Part shown: positions 1 to 5,013 of the stretch, in pieces
Layout: every line of letters starts with the position of its first letter
Position numbering within the stretch: position 1 is the first letter of the stretch
DNA from: DATBAT01 sp036271375
GTDB taxonomy: Bacteria > Acidobacteriota > Terriglobia > Terriglobales > Acidobacteriaceae
Reading direction: 5' to 3'
DNA length: 8,809 nt
Assembly (NCBI GenBank): GCA_036271375.1
Contig: DATBAT010000484.1
Span: forward strand, 1-8,809
Position numbers and translations under genes: made by a program
Notes under the pieces: generated by a model
Database searches by the model: none
The model's input: the letters and a program-made list of their open reading frames with translations, nothing else
What the model was told of the DNA's origin: nothing

Positions 1-81
1 TGGGCCGCCACGCAATTGAACTCCGGCGATCGCCTGGAGATCGTCCACTTCGTGGGCGGCGGCTTGAACCTGCTCACGTAG
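1..81 (+). CDS. thiS: Sulfur carrier protein ThiS, C-terminal fragment (5' end outside window)
   Basis: Frame 1 is open from the first base to a TAG at 79-81, giving 26 residues that contain GDRLEIVHFVGGG. This is the classic C-terminal signature of ThiS, the ubiquitin-fold carrier that is adenylated by ThiF and thiocarboxylated on its last glycine to supply sulfur for the thiazole ring of thiamine. Known ThiS proteins end at or directly after the Gly-Gly. Here five extra residues (LNLLT) follow, and the stop codon belongs to a dispersed repeat that starts at 74. Removing one T from GGC-TTGA (61-65) would restore a TGA directly after GGG, so the tail may come from a 1-base insertion or a sequencing error. 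The identity is confident for so short a piece; whether the product works without trimming is unknown. A thiG or thiF partner would be expected nearby but is not visible. Confidence 0.85.
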   Translation, partial: WAATQLNSGDRLEIVHFVGGGLNLLT

Positions 82-110
82 AGGCAGGTGTCCTCACCTG
101 CCCGGCCCTA
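74..110 (+). repeat. Hairpin-forming dispersed repeat, copy 1 (overlaps thiS stop)
   Basis: This 37-base unit matches 1937-1972 with two substitutions and one small indel. Its core is a self-complementary hairpin: GGCAGGTG (83-90), loop TCCT (91-94), CACCTGCC (95-102). It starts inside the thiS reading frame and provides the stop codon. It resembles a REP-like palindromic unit and may also act as an mRNA 3'-end structure for thiS. Confidence 0.8.
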
Positions 111-136
111 AGGCTCACTACAAATGCAAACAGCAA

Positions 137-153
137 CCGGAGCTGCGCTCCGG
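137..153. repeat. Small perfect hairpin between repeat copies 1 and 2
   Basis: CCGGAG (137-142) and CTCCGG (148-153) are perfectly complementary around a 5-base loop. The hairpin lies in the spacer between the two oppositely oriented repeat copies, which makes 74-208 a nested set of inverted repeats. There is no T-run after it, so an intrinsic terminator is not supported. Confidence 0.5.
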
Positions 154-154
154 A

Positions 155-208
155 GGGCAGGTGAGGACATCCTTCGACTTCGCTCAGGACAGGCTCTGCC
201 GCTACGTA
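155..208 (-). repeat. Hairpin-forming dispersed repeat, copy 2, inverted and interrupted
   Basis: On the minus strand this reads TACGTAG-CGGCAG, then about 26 foreign bases, then ATGTCCTCACCTGCCC, so both ends of the repeat unit are recognisable. The stretch 155-170 is the reverse complement of 88-103 at 15 of 16 positions. The copy is therefore in inverted orientation to copy 1 and is split by a different short element at 170-195. Confidence 0.7.
170..195 (-). repeat. GAGCGAAGTCGAAG-type short repeat nested inside copy 2
   Basis: On the minus strand it contains TGAGCGAAGTCGAAGGA, a short sequence I recall as a very common dispersed intergenic repeat in many bacterial phyla. It sits exactly where copy 2 departs from the other copies of the hairpin repeat, which suggests one repeat inserted into or recombined with another. 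Only one copy is visible in this window, so its repeat status rests on memory rather than on the sequence. Confidence 0.5.
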
Positions 209-264
209 AGCATTCTTAGGGCTCCTACCCGAACTCATCTAGTCACTAGTTGGTAACGATTAAT

Positions 265-288
265 GCATGGATTCACAGCCAGCCATGC
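265..288. promoter_or_regulatory. Short inverted repeat upstream of the MerR gene
   Basis: GCATGG (265-270) and CCATGC (283-288) form a perfect 6-base inverted repeat with a 12-base spacer, directly upstream of the larger palindrome at 291-309. It could be part of a compound operator. It is short enough to occur by chance. Confidence 0.3.
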
Positions 289-290
289 CT

Positions 291-309
291 AAAATGTTTC
301 AAACATTTT
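291..309. promoter_or_regulatory. 19-bp perfect palindrome, likely operator, with repeated half-site at 326-333
   Basis: AAAATGTTT, a central C, then AAACATTTT make a perfect 9-1-9 dyad ending 34 bases before the MerR start codon. The half-site AAACATTT (301-308) recurs at 326-333, 25 bases downstream on the same strand. MerR-family regulators bind dyads of about this length in promoter spacers and many control themselves, so autoregulation is the natural inference. The hexamer TAAAAT (290-295) overlaps the dyad and resembles a -10 box, but I see no convincing -35. The stretch is AT-rich in an otherwise GC-rich window. Confidence 0.6.
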
Positions 310-343
310 CAGGTCTTTTTGTTCCAAACATTTCTGGCCGCTA

Positions 344-811
344 ATGCAAGACAACTTCACATCACGCGAGGTCGTGGAGCTTACCGGAATCACTCCACGG
401 CAATTGCAGTGGTGGGACGAGCGGCGGATCGTACGTGCGTCGCGGCAGGGACATCGCCGTATGTACACGATGGAAGACCTGACTGAAATCGCGGTGATCT
501 GCCAGTTGCGCGACCGGGGATTTTCCCTGCAGCGGGTGCGCAAGGTGATCAAGTTTCTGCAAGTCGAGTTCGAAAAGCGGCTGGCGGAAACGGTGCGCGG
601 CGGGTCGGATTATCACCTGCTGACCGACGGATCGAACCTGTATCTCGAAACTTCGGCGCGGCAGATTGTGGACATACTGAAAAACTCGCGGCAGCCGATG
701 TTAGCAGTGTGCCTCAGCGATACGGTGCGGCAGGTCAGGGCAGTGGTCAGGGCGGGAAAGAAGAGCAACGAAGCGGCACCGTCGTTGCGCAAACGTAAAC
801 GGGTTTCCTAG
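344..811 (+). CDS. MerR-family transcriptional regulator
   Basis: A 155-residue DNA-binding regulator. Residues 5-25 (FTSREVVELTGITPRQLQWWD) are the MerR helix-turn-helix. Residues 28-42 form the wing with the typical R-x-x-x-GHRRMY pattern, and residues 43-72 (MEDL to IKFLQ) are the second helical motif that precedes the dimerisation helix. The C-terminal part (about 75-140) is not a known ligand domain: it lacks the clustered cysteines of metal-sensing members (only C53 and C123) and ends in a basic tail (KKSNEAAPSLRKRKRVS). The inducer therefore cannot be named. The ATG at 344 is the first start after a stop in this frame; its Shine-Dalgarno is weak. A 19-bp palindrome lies just upstream, and a small cysteine-rich gene follows 22 bases downstream, probably in the same transcript. 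The family call is firm. Confidence 0.88.
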   Translation: MQDNFTSREVVELTGITPRQLQWWDERRIVRASRQGHRRMYTMEDLTEIAVICQLRDRGFSLQRVRKVIKFLQVEFEKRLAETVRGGSDYHLLTDGSNLYLETSARQIVDILKNSRQPMLAVCLSDTVRQVRAVVRAGKKSNEAAPSLRKRKRVS

Positions 812-833
812 TCGGGCGGAGCGCGGAGGCAAT

Positions 834-1097
834 ATGGTGGCAGAACTGGATGTGCTTAGCGAGTGGATTCCGGAGCAGATGGTTCCCGGCACGATTTTCG
901 TGCTGGAAAATGCCGGCAAGGTTGGGGAAAAAGAAGATCCCTACTGGGCCGTGCTTGCCTGTCCTACGTGCGGAACTCTCGGTCTGATTACGCGCAAACA
1001 AGTTTCAGGATTGTTGCCGGTGATTTGCGGTTCAGGCCACTGCGCAGCGCAATTTTTCATTCGCGACAGCGACATTGTGGTGCGTAAACCCAGCTAG
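834..1097 (+). CDS. Small cysteine-rich (zinc-ribbon-like) protein, unknown function
   Basis: An 87-residue protein with no family I can name. It has a CPTC pair (C43, C46) and a second cluster, C65-x3-H69-C70, at a spacing that fits a small zinc ribbon or similar metal site. Basic and hydrophobic strands follow, and the end is IVVRKPS. There is no signal peptide or membrane segment. A clear Shine-Dalgarno GGAGG (825-829) sits 4 bases before the ATG, supporting this start. The gene begins 22 bases after the MerR gene and is probably co-transcribed with it, so it may be a target or partner of that regulator; this is inference. Its TAG stop overlaps the stop codon of the opposing nth gene in a shared CTAG (1094-1097), so the two genes end with no room for a terminator between them. 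Confidence 0.75.
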   Translation: MVAELDVLSEWIPEQMVPGTIFVLENAGKVGEKEDPYWAVLACPTCGTLGLITRKQVSGLLPVICGSGHCAAQFFIRDSDIVVRKPS

Positions 1098-1894
1098 GGT
1101 TTCGCGTCTTTGTGTATTTCTACGGTGCTCCACGTCTTGTCCGCGGCGTGGCAGATGTTTTCCAGCGGACATTCCACACATTTCGGTGAACGGGCCACGC
1201 AGATTTTGCGCCCGTGCCATATCAACTGATGGGAAAACAGCGTCCAGCGCTCGCGCGGCAGGATTTTCATCAGGTCGCGCTCGATCTTCTCCGGATGGAT
1301 TTCTTTGCTCAACTCCAGGCGATGCGATAGCCGGGTTACGTGGGTGTCGACGACTACGCCTTCGTTCTTGTGAAACCAGCTTCCCAGCACGACATTCGCG
1401 GTTTTGCGGGCGACGCCGGGCAGGGTGAGGAGCTTGTCCATTTCGTCGGGGACCTGGCCACCGAAGTCGTTCACTACTTTTCTCGCAGCGCCGACTATTG
1501 ATTTTGATTTGTTGCGGAAAAATCCAGTGGTGCGGATGTCGTCTTCCAGTTGCTCGGGCTCCAAGGCAGCAAAAGCCTGGACGCTGGGATATTTCTTGAA
1601 TAATTCCGGCGTCACCATGTTGACGCGAACGTCGGTGCATTGCGCGGAGAGGATGGTTGCGGCCACCAATTCCCAGGCGCTGGTGTGGTGTAAAGCACAG
1701 ACCACGTCGGCATAGTTCTCGTCGAGGCGCTTCAGGATTTCCTTTACCCGCTCAGGCGCCAATGGATTGGATCGCTTGGCTTTTGGCTTGACGCTCTTTG
1801 TCGCCGGGACGGGCTTCAACTTCGTTGGAGGACGGCGAACACCTTGTTGGCGTCCAGTCTTGGCGGGTTGGCGAGGCGTAATTCCGCGCGGCAT
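1094..1894 (-). CDS. nth: Endonuclease III (DNA glycosylase / AP lyase)
   Basis: A base-excision repair enzyme that removes oxidised pyrimidines and cleaves the abasic site. With the ATG at 1894 it has 266 residues. Visible landmarks are LSAQCTD (82-88), the helix-hairpin-helix LPGVARKTANVVL (158-170) with the catalytic lysine K164, the catalytic aspartate D183 in VVDTHV, and the [4Fe-4S] loop C232-x6-C239-x2-C242-x5-C248, which fits the family exactly. The core starts near residue 44. The first 43 residues are a Lys/Arg/Pro-rich extension not found in the 211-residue E. coli enzyme, and may add DNA affinity. An in-frame GTG at 1933 would add 13 residues, but that codon lies at the edge of the dispersed repeat, so I prefer the ATG. 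The gene converges on the MerR and cysteine-rich pair and shares a CTAG with it. Confidence 0.95.
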   Translation of the reverse strand: MPRGITPRQPAKTGRQQGVRRPPTKLKPVPATKSVKPKAKRSNPLAPERVKEILKRLDENYADVVCALHHTSAWELVAATILSAQCTDVRVNMVTPELFKKYPSVQAFAALEPEQLEDDIRTTGFFRNKSKSIVGAARKVVNDFGGQVPDEMDKLLTLPGVARKTANVVLGSWFHKNEGVVVDTHVTRLSHRLELSKEIHPEKIERDLMKILPRERWTLFSHQLIWHGRKICVARSPKCVECPLENICHAADKTWSTVEIHKDAKP

Positions 1895-1934
1895 TATGGG
1901 TATCCGAAAAGCGATGTTAGCAGAAGGTTCCACG

Positions 1935-1972
1935 TGTCACGTAGGGGCAGGTGTCCTCGCCTGCCCACCCTA
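1935..1972 (+). repeat. Hairpin-forming dispersed repeat, copy 3
   Basis: The core is GGGCAGGTG (1945-1953), loop TCCT (1954-1957), CGCCTGCCC (1958-1966): a 9-bp stem with one G-T pair. It is nearly identical to copy 1 at 74-110. It lies just upstream of nth and would be transcribed divergently or as part of an nth leader. Confidence 0.8.
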
Positions 1973-1993
1973 AACCGCATGTAACCTGTTAAC

Positions 1994-2018
1994 GTCCGTG
2001 ACAAATGATGTCCGTGAC
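1994..2018 (+). repeat. Tandem direct repeat between repeat copies 3 and 4
   Basis: GTCCGTGAC occurs at 1994-2002 and again at 2010-2018, a 16-base period. It is enclosed by the inverted repeat pair 1935-1966 / 2030-2061. Repeated short motifs of this kind occur at the ends of some insertion sequences (for example IS21-like ends), but no transposase gene or fragment is visible here. Confidence 0.5.
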
Positions 2019-2029
2019 GAAAGGTGCTC

Positions 2030-2061
2030 GGGCAGGTGGAGCCACCAGCCTCTACGTGACA
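2030..2061 (-). repeat. Hairpin-forming dispersed repeat, copy 4, inverted
   Basis: Its reverse complement matches 1935-1966 at 26 of 32 positions, including the outer TGTCACGTAG and the inner end CCTGCCC. Copies 3 and 4 thus form a 32-base inverted repeat around a 63-base centre, the same head-to-head layout as copies 1 and 2. This copy has lost most of its own internal hairpin symmetry. Confidence 0.7.
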
Positions 2062-2085
2062 CGAGGAGCGAACCAGTTACACTAA

Positions 2086-2114
2086 TTGACGGCAAAGCCC
2101 CATCTAGGTAGGCT
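2086..2114 (+). promoter_or_regulatory. Candidate sigma70-type promoter for the 75-residue protein / dedA cluster
   Basis: TTGACG (2086-2091) matches the -35 consensus at five of six bases. TAGGCT (2109-2114), 17 bases further on, keeps the TAnnnT core of a -10 box. The predicted start of transcription would be near 2121, about 20 bases before the start codon of the first gene. The -10 is weak, so this is a suggestion. Confidence 0.45.
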
Positions 2115-2129
2115 TTAAGCTAATTAAAG
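2113..2129. promoter_or_regulatory. AT-rich inverted repeat next to the ribosome binding site
   Basis: CTTTAA (2113-2118) and TTAAAG (2124-2129) are perfectly complementary around a 5-base loop. The dyad spans the predicted -10 / start region and touches the Shine-Dalgarno-like AGAGGGG (2128-2134), so it could be an operator or a translational hairpin. It is short and may be coincidental. Confidence 0.3.
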
Positions 2130-2141
2130 AGGGGTCCAACA

Positions 2142-2369
2142 TTGGCCGTTAAATCGATACAGCTTGGGCAAGTCTGGCGCAATGACGAGAGCAAGCAGGA
2201 CTACTTAGTCACCCGCGTCTATAATGAGGTCTTTACGAAGTACGCGATCCTGCGCCCAGCCGAGAGAAATGCGCCGGACGCGCCGACGGTGAAGGTCAAA
2301 GTCACACAGGCGGCCGACGGGCTGTCATTGCCGGGTTACACCTTTACGCAAGACTCCACGACTTTTTAA
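2142..2369 (+). CDS. Conserved-looking small protein, unknown function
   Basis: A 75-residue soluble protein beginning (M/L)AVKSIQLGQVWRND. I cannot assign it to a named family. It has no cysteines, signal peptide or membrane segment, and its alternating hydrophobic pattern (YLVTRVYNE, YAILRPA, VKVKVTQ) suggests a small beta-rich fold. The start is TTG; no ATG or GTG fits, and a purine-rich AGAGGGG (2128-2134) sits 7 bases upstream, which supports it. It is the first gene of a tight plus-strand cluster, 12 bases ahead of the DedA gene, with a candidate promoter at 2086-2114. Codon use is like its neighbours. The coding call is fairly firm from length, start signal and cluster position; the function is open. 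Confidence 0.7.
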   Translation: MAVKSIQLGQVWRNDESKQDYLVTRVYNEVFTKYAILRPAERNAPDAPTVKVKVTQAADGLSLPGYTFTQDSTTF

Positions 2370-2381
2370 TTCTCCGCCACT

Positions 2382-3008
2382 ATGACTGAGCGAATTCTCG
2401 CCGTTGTATTCGTGTTTATAAAAACGGTGATCGCGGCCACGGGCTATGGCGGCATCGCCATTCTAATGGGGATTGAGTCGGCGTGCATTCCGCTGCCCTC
2501 CGAATTGATCATGCCGTTCGCGGGCTATCTGGTTTACGAAGGCACCATGAATTTGTGGTGGGTGGCGACGGCCGGAGCGCTGGGCTGCAATCTGGGCTCG
2601 TTGGTGGCATATGAGGTTGGCTGCTACGGCGGGCGTCCTCTGGTCGAGCGCTACGGAAGCTGGATACTGATGGGCAAGCGGGAGCTGGATTGGGCCGACC
2701 GCTTCTTCGCGCGCTGGGGATATCTGGCGGTTTTCATCGGACGGCTGCTTCCCGTGATCAGAACTTTTATTGCCCTGCCTGCCGGGATCGCGCGCATGCC
2801 ACGGGTTCGGTTTCATGTCTATACGTTCCTAGGATCTTGGCCGTGGTGCCTTGCTCTCGCGTACTTTGGCATGAAGTTGGGAGAGAATTGGCGCGAGTTG
2901 GGAAAGTATTTCCATCGCTTCGACGCAGTGATCGTCGTGGTCGGGGTACTGTTCGTCATCTGGTTCGTACGTTCCCACTGGCAGAATCGCATCAAGACTG
3001 CTCAATAG
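2382..3008 (+). CDS. DedA-family membrane protein (VTT domain)
   Basis: A 208-residue inner-membrane protein. The diagnostic pieces are present: a first hydrophobic/re-entrant stretch with E32-S-A-C-I-P37-L-P39-S-E41 followed by PFAGYL, and the second motif F108-F109-A-R111-W-G113 to G120-R121-L-L-P124-V-I-R127 ending in the PAGIARM loop. Transmembrane segments are predicted near 4-30, 55-80, 145-163 and 182-197. Members of this family act in membrane homeostasis, and several have been shown to return undecaprenyl phosphate or phosphatidylethanolamine across the cytoplasmic membrane; which lipid this one handles is not shown by the sequence. It lies 12 bases after the 75-residue gene and 14 bases before a secreted protein gene, so the three probably form one operon. 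The Shine-Dalgarno is weak (upstream TCTCCGCCACT), suggesting translation coupled to the gene before it. Confidence 0.9.
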   Translation: MTERILAVVFVFIKTVIAATGYGGIAILMGIESACIPLPSELIMPFAGYLVYEGTMNLWWVATAGALGCNLGSLVAYEVGCYGGRPLVERYGSWILMGKRELDWADRFFARWGYLAVFIGRLLPVIRTFIALPAGIARMPRVRFHVYTFLGSWPWCLALAYFGMKLGENWRELGKYFHRFDAVIVVVGVLFVIWFVRSHWQNRIKTAQ

Positions 3009-3022
3009 CCGGAGGAATTCCG

Positions 3023-3457
3023 ATGAAATATTTTCTAAGCATTCTGGTTTTGCTGGCCGCGAGTTCTCGCGTGTTGCCGGCGCAATCGGCTCCGGCAGGT
3101 CAGCCATTTGTGGTCGAGTATTACTACAAAGCCAAATGGGGCCACGCCGAAGAATTTCTCAAGCTCTTTAAAAAGAACCACTACCCGTTGCTCAAGAAGC
3201 AGGTCGAACTGGGACGCATGTCGAAAGTATGGGTCGACCAGCCGCGCTACCACACCACCGAAGACGGACGTTGGGATTATCGCGTCACCATCGTCTTCAA
3301 GAACGCGACCGTGGCCAATGAATCCTTCGATGAAGAGTCGTTGAAGAAGCAGCTCTATCCCGATCAGGAGACTTACGCAAAGGAAGAGCAGCGGCGATTT
3401 GAAATTCTCGATGCGCATTGGGACCTGCCATTAAAGACTGTCGACGTGGACAAGTAA
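3023..3457 (+). CDS. Secreted protein of unknown function (144 residues)
   Basis: The start at 3023 is set by a strong GGAGG (3011-3015) 7 bases upstream, and by the signal peptide that begins there. An open frame extends upstream but overlaps dedA and is not the real start. Residues 1-20 (MKYFLSILVLLAASSRVLPA) are a Sec signal peptide, with cleavage likely after LPA; there is no lipobox cysteine, so the product is expected to be periplasmic or secreted. The mature part (about 122 residues, no cysteines) is rich in aromatic and charged residues: VVEYYYKAKWGHAEEFLKLF, then RWDYRVTIVFKN, then YAKEEQRRFEILDAHWDLPL. The strand-helix-strand pattern with a GHAEEFLKLFK helix resembles dimeric alpha/beta-barrel (Dabb / ABM-like) proteins, a loose impression. 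It closes the cluster with dedA, so an envelope role is possible. Confidence 0.8.
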   Translation: MKYFLSILVLLAASSRVLPAQSAPAGQPFVVEYYYKAKWGHAEEFLKLFKKNHYPLLKKQVELGRMSKVWVDQPRYHTTEDGRWDYRVTIVFKNATVANESFDEESLKKQLYPDQETYAKEEQRRFEILDAHWDLPLKTVDVDK

Positions 3458-3518
3458 TCGGCGTTTCCATTCAAGGTTCAGAACTCGCCATTCGCTCTCG
3501 GAAACAACGTTATCGCGC

Positions 3519-3566
3519 CCGGTTGTTTGCAATTCCCCTTGCAATACGAGAACATAGCCGGTTGTT
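3519..3566 (+). promoter_or_regulatory. Direct repeats in the ino1 upstream region
   Basis: In the 145-base gap before ino1, CCGGTTGTT occurs at 3519-3527 and 3558-3566, and TTGCAA occurs at 3527-3532 and 3539-3544. Such paired motifs could be regulator binding sites for ino1. I find no promoter pair with good spacing, so this only marks where control elements would be sought. Confidence 0.3.
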
Positions 3567-3602
3567 ACTCATCAAAAATACCAACTAAGGACGCAGCCAC
3601 CT

Positions 3603-4964
3603 ATGGCGACGCGGCAGAAGCACGCAAAAACTCAGGTCAACAGCAGTTCAGGCAGCGGTATCGCTCCGGCTAAAGGGAAACTTGGCGTCATGATTGTCGG
3701 TATGGGCGCGGTGGCGACCACCTTCGTCGCCGGTGTCGAAGCAGTACGTAGAGGGCTCGCGGCCCCCATCGGTTCGCTTACGCAGATGGGCACGATTCGC
3801 CTGGGAAAGCGCACCGATGGCCGGTCGCCGCTGATCAAGGATTTCACCCCTCTGGCCTCGCTCAAAGATCTGGTCTTCACCGGCTGGGACATTTTCGAAG
3901 ACGACATGTATACCGCTGCGATGAATGCGGGCGTGCTCGAGAAAGATCTGCTCAAGCAGGTAAAGCCGTTGCTCAGTTCGATCAAGCCTCGCAAGGCAGT
4001 CTTCGATCGCAACTACGTGAAGATGCTCGATGGCAAGAACGTCAAAAAGGGCAAGAACAAACGCGATCTGGCGGAACAGCTTCGCGCCGACATCCGGCAA
4101 TTTAAAAAGACTTCGGGGGCGGCGCGGCTAGTGATGATCTGGTGCGGGTCAACCGAAGTGTTCCTGCAACCCACCGCCGTACACCAGGATTTGAAATCGT
4201 TCGAGAAGGCCCTCGAAAAAGACGACGAGGACATCGCGCCGTCCATGATCTACGCTTACGCTGCTCTGATGGAAGGCGTGCCGTTTGCTAATGGCGCACC
4301 AAATCTGACGGTGGATTTGCCAGTGATGCACGAGCTGTCGCGGGCGAATGAAGCGCCGATCTGCGGCAAGGATTTCAAAACCGGTCAGACGTTGATGAAG
4401 ACCATTCTCGCGCCGGGATTCAAAGCGCGCCTCTTGGGACTGAATGGGTGGTTCTCTACCAACATTCTGGGCAACCGCGACGGCGAAGTGCTGGAAGATC
4501 CGCAGTCTTTCAAGACCAAGGAAGAGTCGAAGCTTTCCGTACTCGAGCACATTTTGCAGCCGGAGCTTTATCCCGCACTCTACGGCAAGTTCACCCACAA
4601 GGTGAGAATCAACTACTACCCGCCGCGTGGTGATAACAAAGAAGGCTGGGACAACATCGATATCTTCGGATGGCTCGGCTATCCCATGCAGATTAAGGTC
4701 GACTTTTTGTGCCGCGATTCGATTCTTGCCGCGCCGCTGGTGCTGGACCTGATCATGTTCCTGGACTTGGCTCAGCGCAGTTCAGAGTTGAAGGGCATCG
4801 GCATCCAGGAGTGGCTGAGCTTCTACTTCAAATCTCCAATGACGTTGCCGGGGCTGTATCCCGAGCATGACCTGTTCATTCAGTCGATGAAGCTGAAGAA
4901 CACCCTGCGGCATTTGGCGGGAGAAGAGCTGATTACGCATTTGGGTCTGGAGTATTACGATTAA
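3603..4964 (+). CDS. ino1: Inositol-3-phosphate synthase (Ino1 / MIPS)
   Basis: This NAD-dependent enzyme converts glucose 6-phosphate to 1L-myo-inositol 1-phosphate, the first step of inositol synthesis. At 453 residues it falls between mycobacterial (about 367) and yeast (about 533) lengths. The N-terminal Rossmann motif is VGMGAVATTF (32-41). The family core is clear at GKDFKTGQT (255-263), NILGNRDG (287-294), SKLSVL (309-314) and the KVDFLCRDSILAAPLVLDL segment (365-383), which resembles the eukaryotic CEDSLLAAP motif and carries a candidate catalytic lysine, K365. The first 25 residues are a Ser/Gly/Lys-rich extension before the Rossmann fold. The ATG at 3603 has a distant TAAGGA (3586-3591). 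The gene seems to be alone, with a stem-loop about 50 bases after its stop. Inositol may serve phosphoinositide-type lipids or compatible solutes; no head-group transferase gene is visible here. Confidence 0.94.
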   Translation: MATRQKHAKTQVNSSSGSGIAPAKGKLGVMIVGMGAVATTFVAGVEAVRRGLAAPIGSLTQMGTIRLGKRTDGRSPLIKDFTPLASLKDLVFTGWDIFEDDMYTAAMNAGVLEKDLLKQVKPLLSSIKPRKAVFDRNYVKMLDGKNVKKGKNKRDLAEQLRADIRQFKKTSGAARLVMIWCGSTEVFLQPTAVHQDLKSFEKALEKDDEDIAPSMIYAYAALMEGVPFANGAPNLTVDLPVMHELSRANEAPICGKDFKTGQTLMKTILAPGFKARLLGLNGWFSTNILGNRDGEVLEDPQSFKTKEESKLSVLEHILQPELYPALYGKFTHKVRINYYPPRGDNKEGWDNIDIFGWLGYPMQIKVDFLCRDSILAAPLVLDLIMFLDLAQRSSELKGIGIQEWLSFYFKSPMTLPGLYPEHDLFIQSMKLKNTLRHLAGEELITHLGLEYYD

Positions 4965-4978
4965 CTCTTGCCTCTAAG

Positions 4979-4991
4979 TTATTGATAATAA
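4979..4991. promoter_or_regulatory. AT-rich palindrome downstream of ino1
   Basis: TTATT-GAT-AATAA is a perfect 5-3-5 dyad within the most AT-rich stretch of the window (about 4975-5005). It lies 14 bases after the ino1 stop and upstream of the 94-residue gene, so it could be an operator or promoter element for that gene (TTGATA at 4982-4987 is -35-like). The -10 partner is poor. Confidence 0.3.
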
Positions 4992-5013
4992 GTAAAAATA
5001 CAGTATCGCCCGT

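Noticed and set aside
74..208. Possible CRISPR array in the repeated intergenic DNA
   Set aside because: Only two units, in inverted rather than direct orientation, with an irregular spacer and no cas genes.
239..249. CTAGT-C-ACTAG palindrome in the MerR upstream region
   Set aside because: Short, about 95 bases from the start codon and not repeated; weaker than the 291-309 dyad and probably chance.
1032..1640. 202-residue minus-strand frame overlapping nth
   Set aside because: Arg/His/Pro-rich shadow of nth in another frame, with no family features.
2690..3022. Upstream part of a long plus-strand open frame (2690-3457) ahead of the secreted protein
   Set aside because: It overlaps dedA in another frame. 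The GGAGG at 3011 and the signal peptide starting at 3023 show that the real start is internal.
3632..4598. Several minus-strand frames of 77-150 residues opposite ino1
   Set aside because: Antisense shadows of a well-supported gene in GC-rich DNA, without start signals or motifs.
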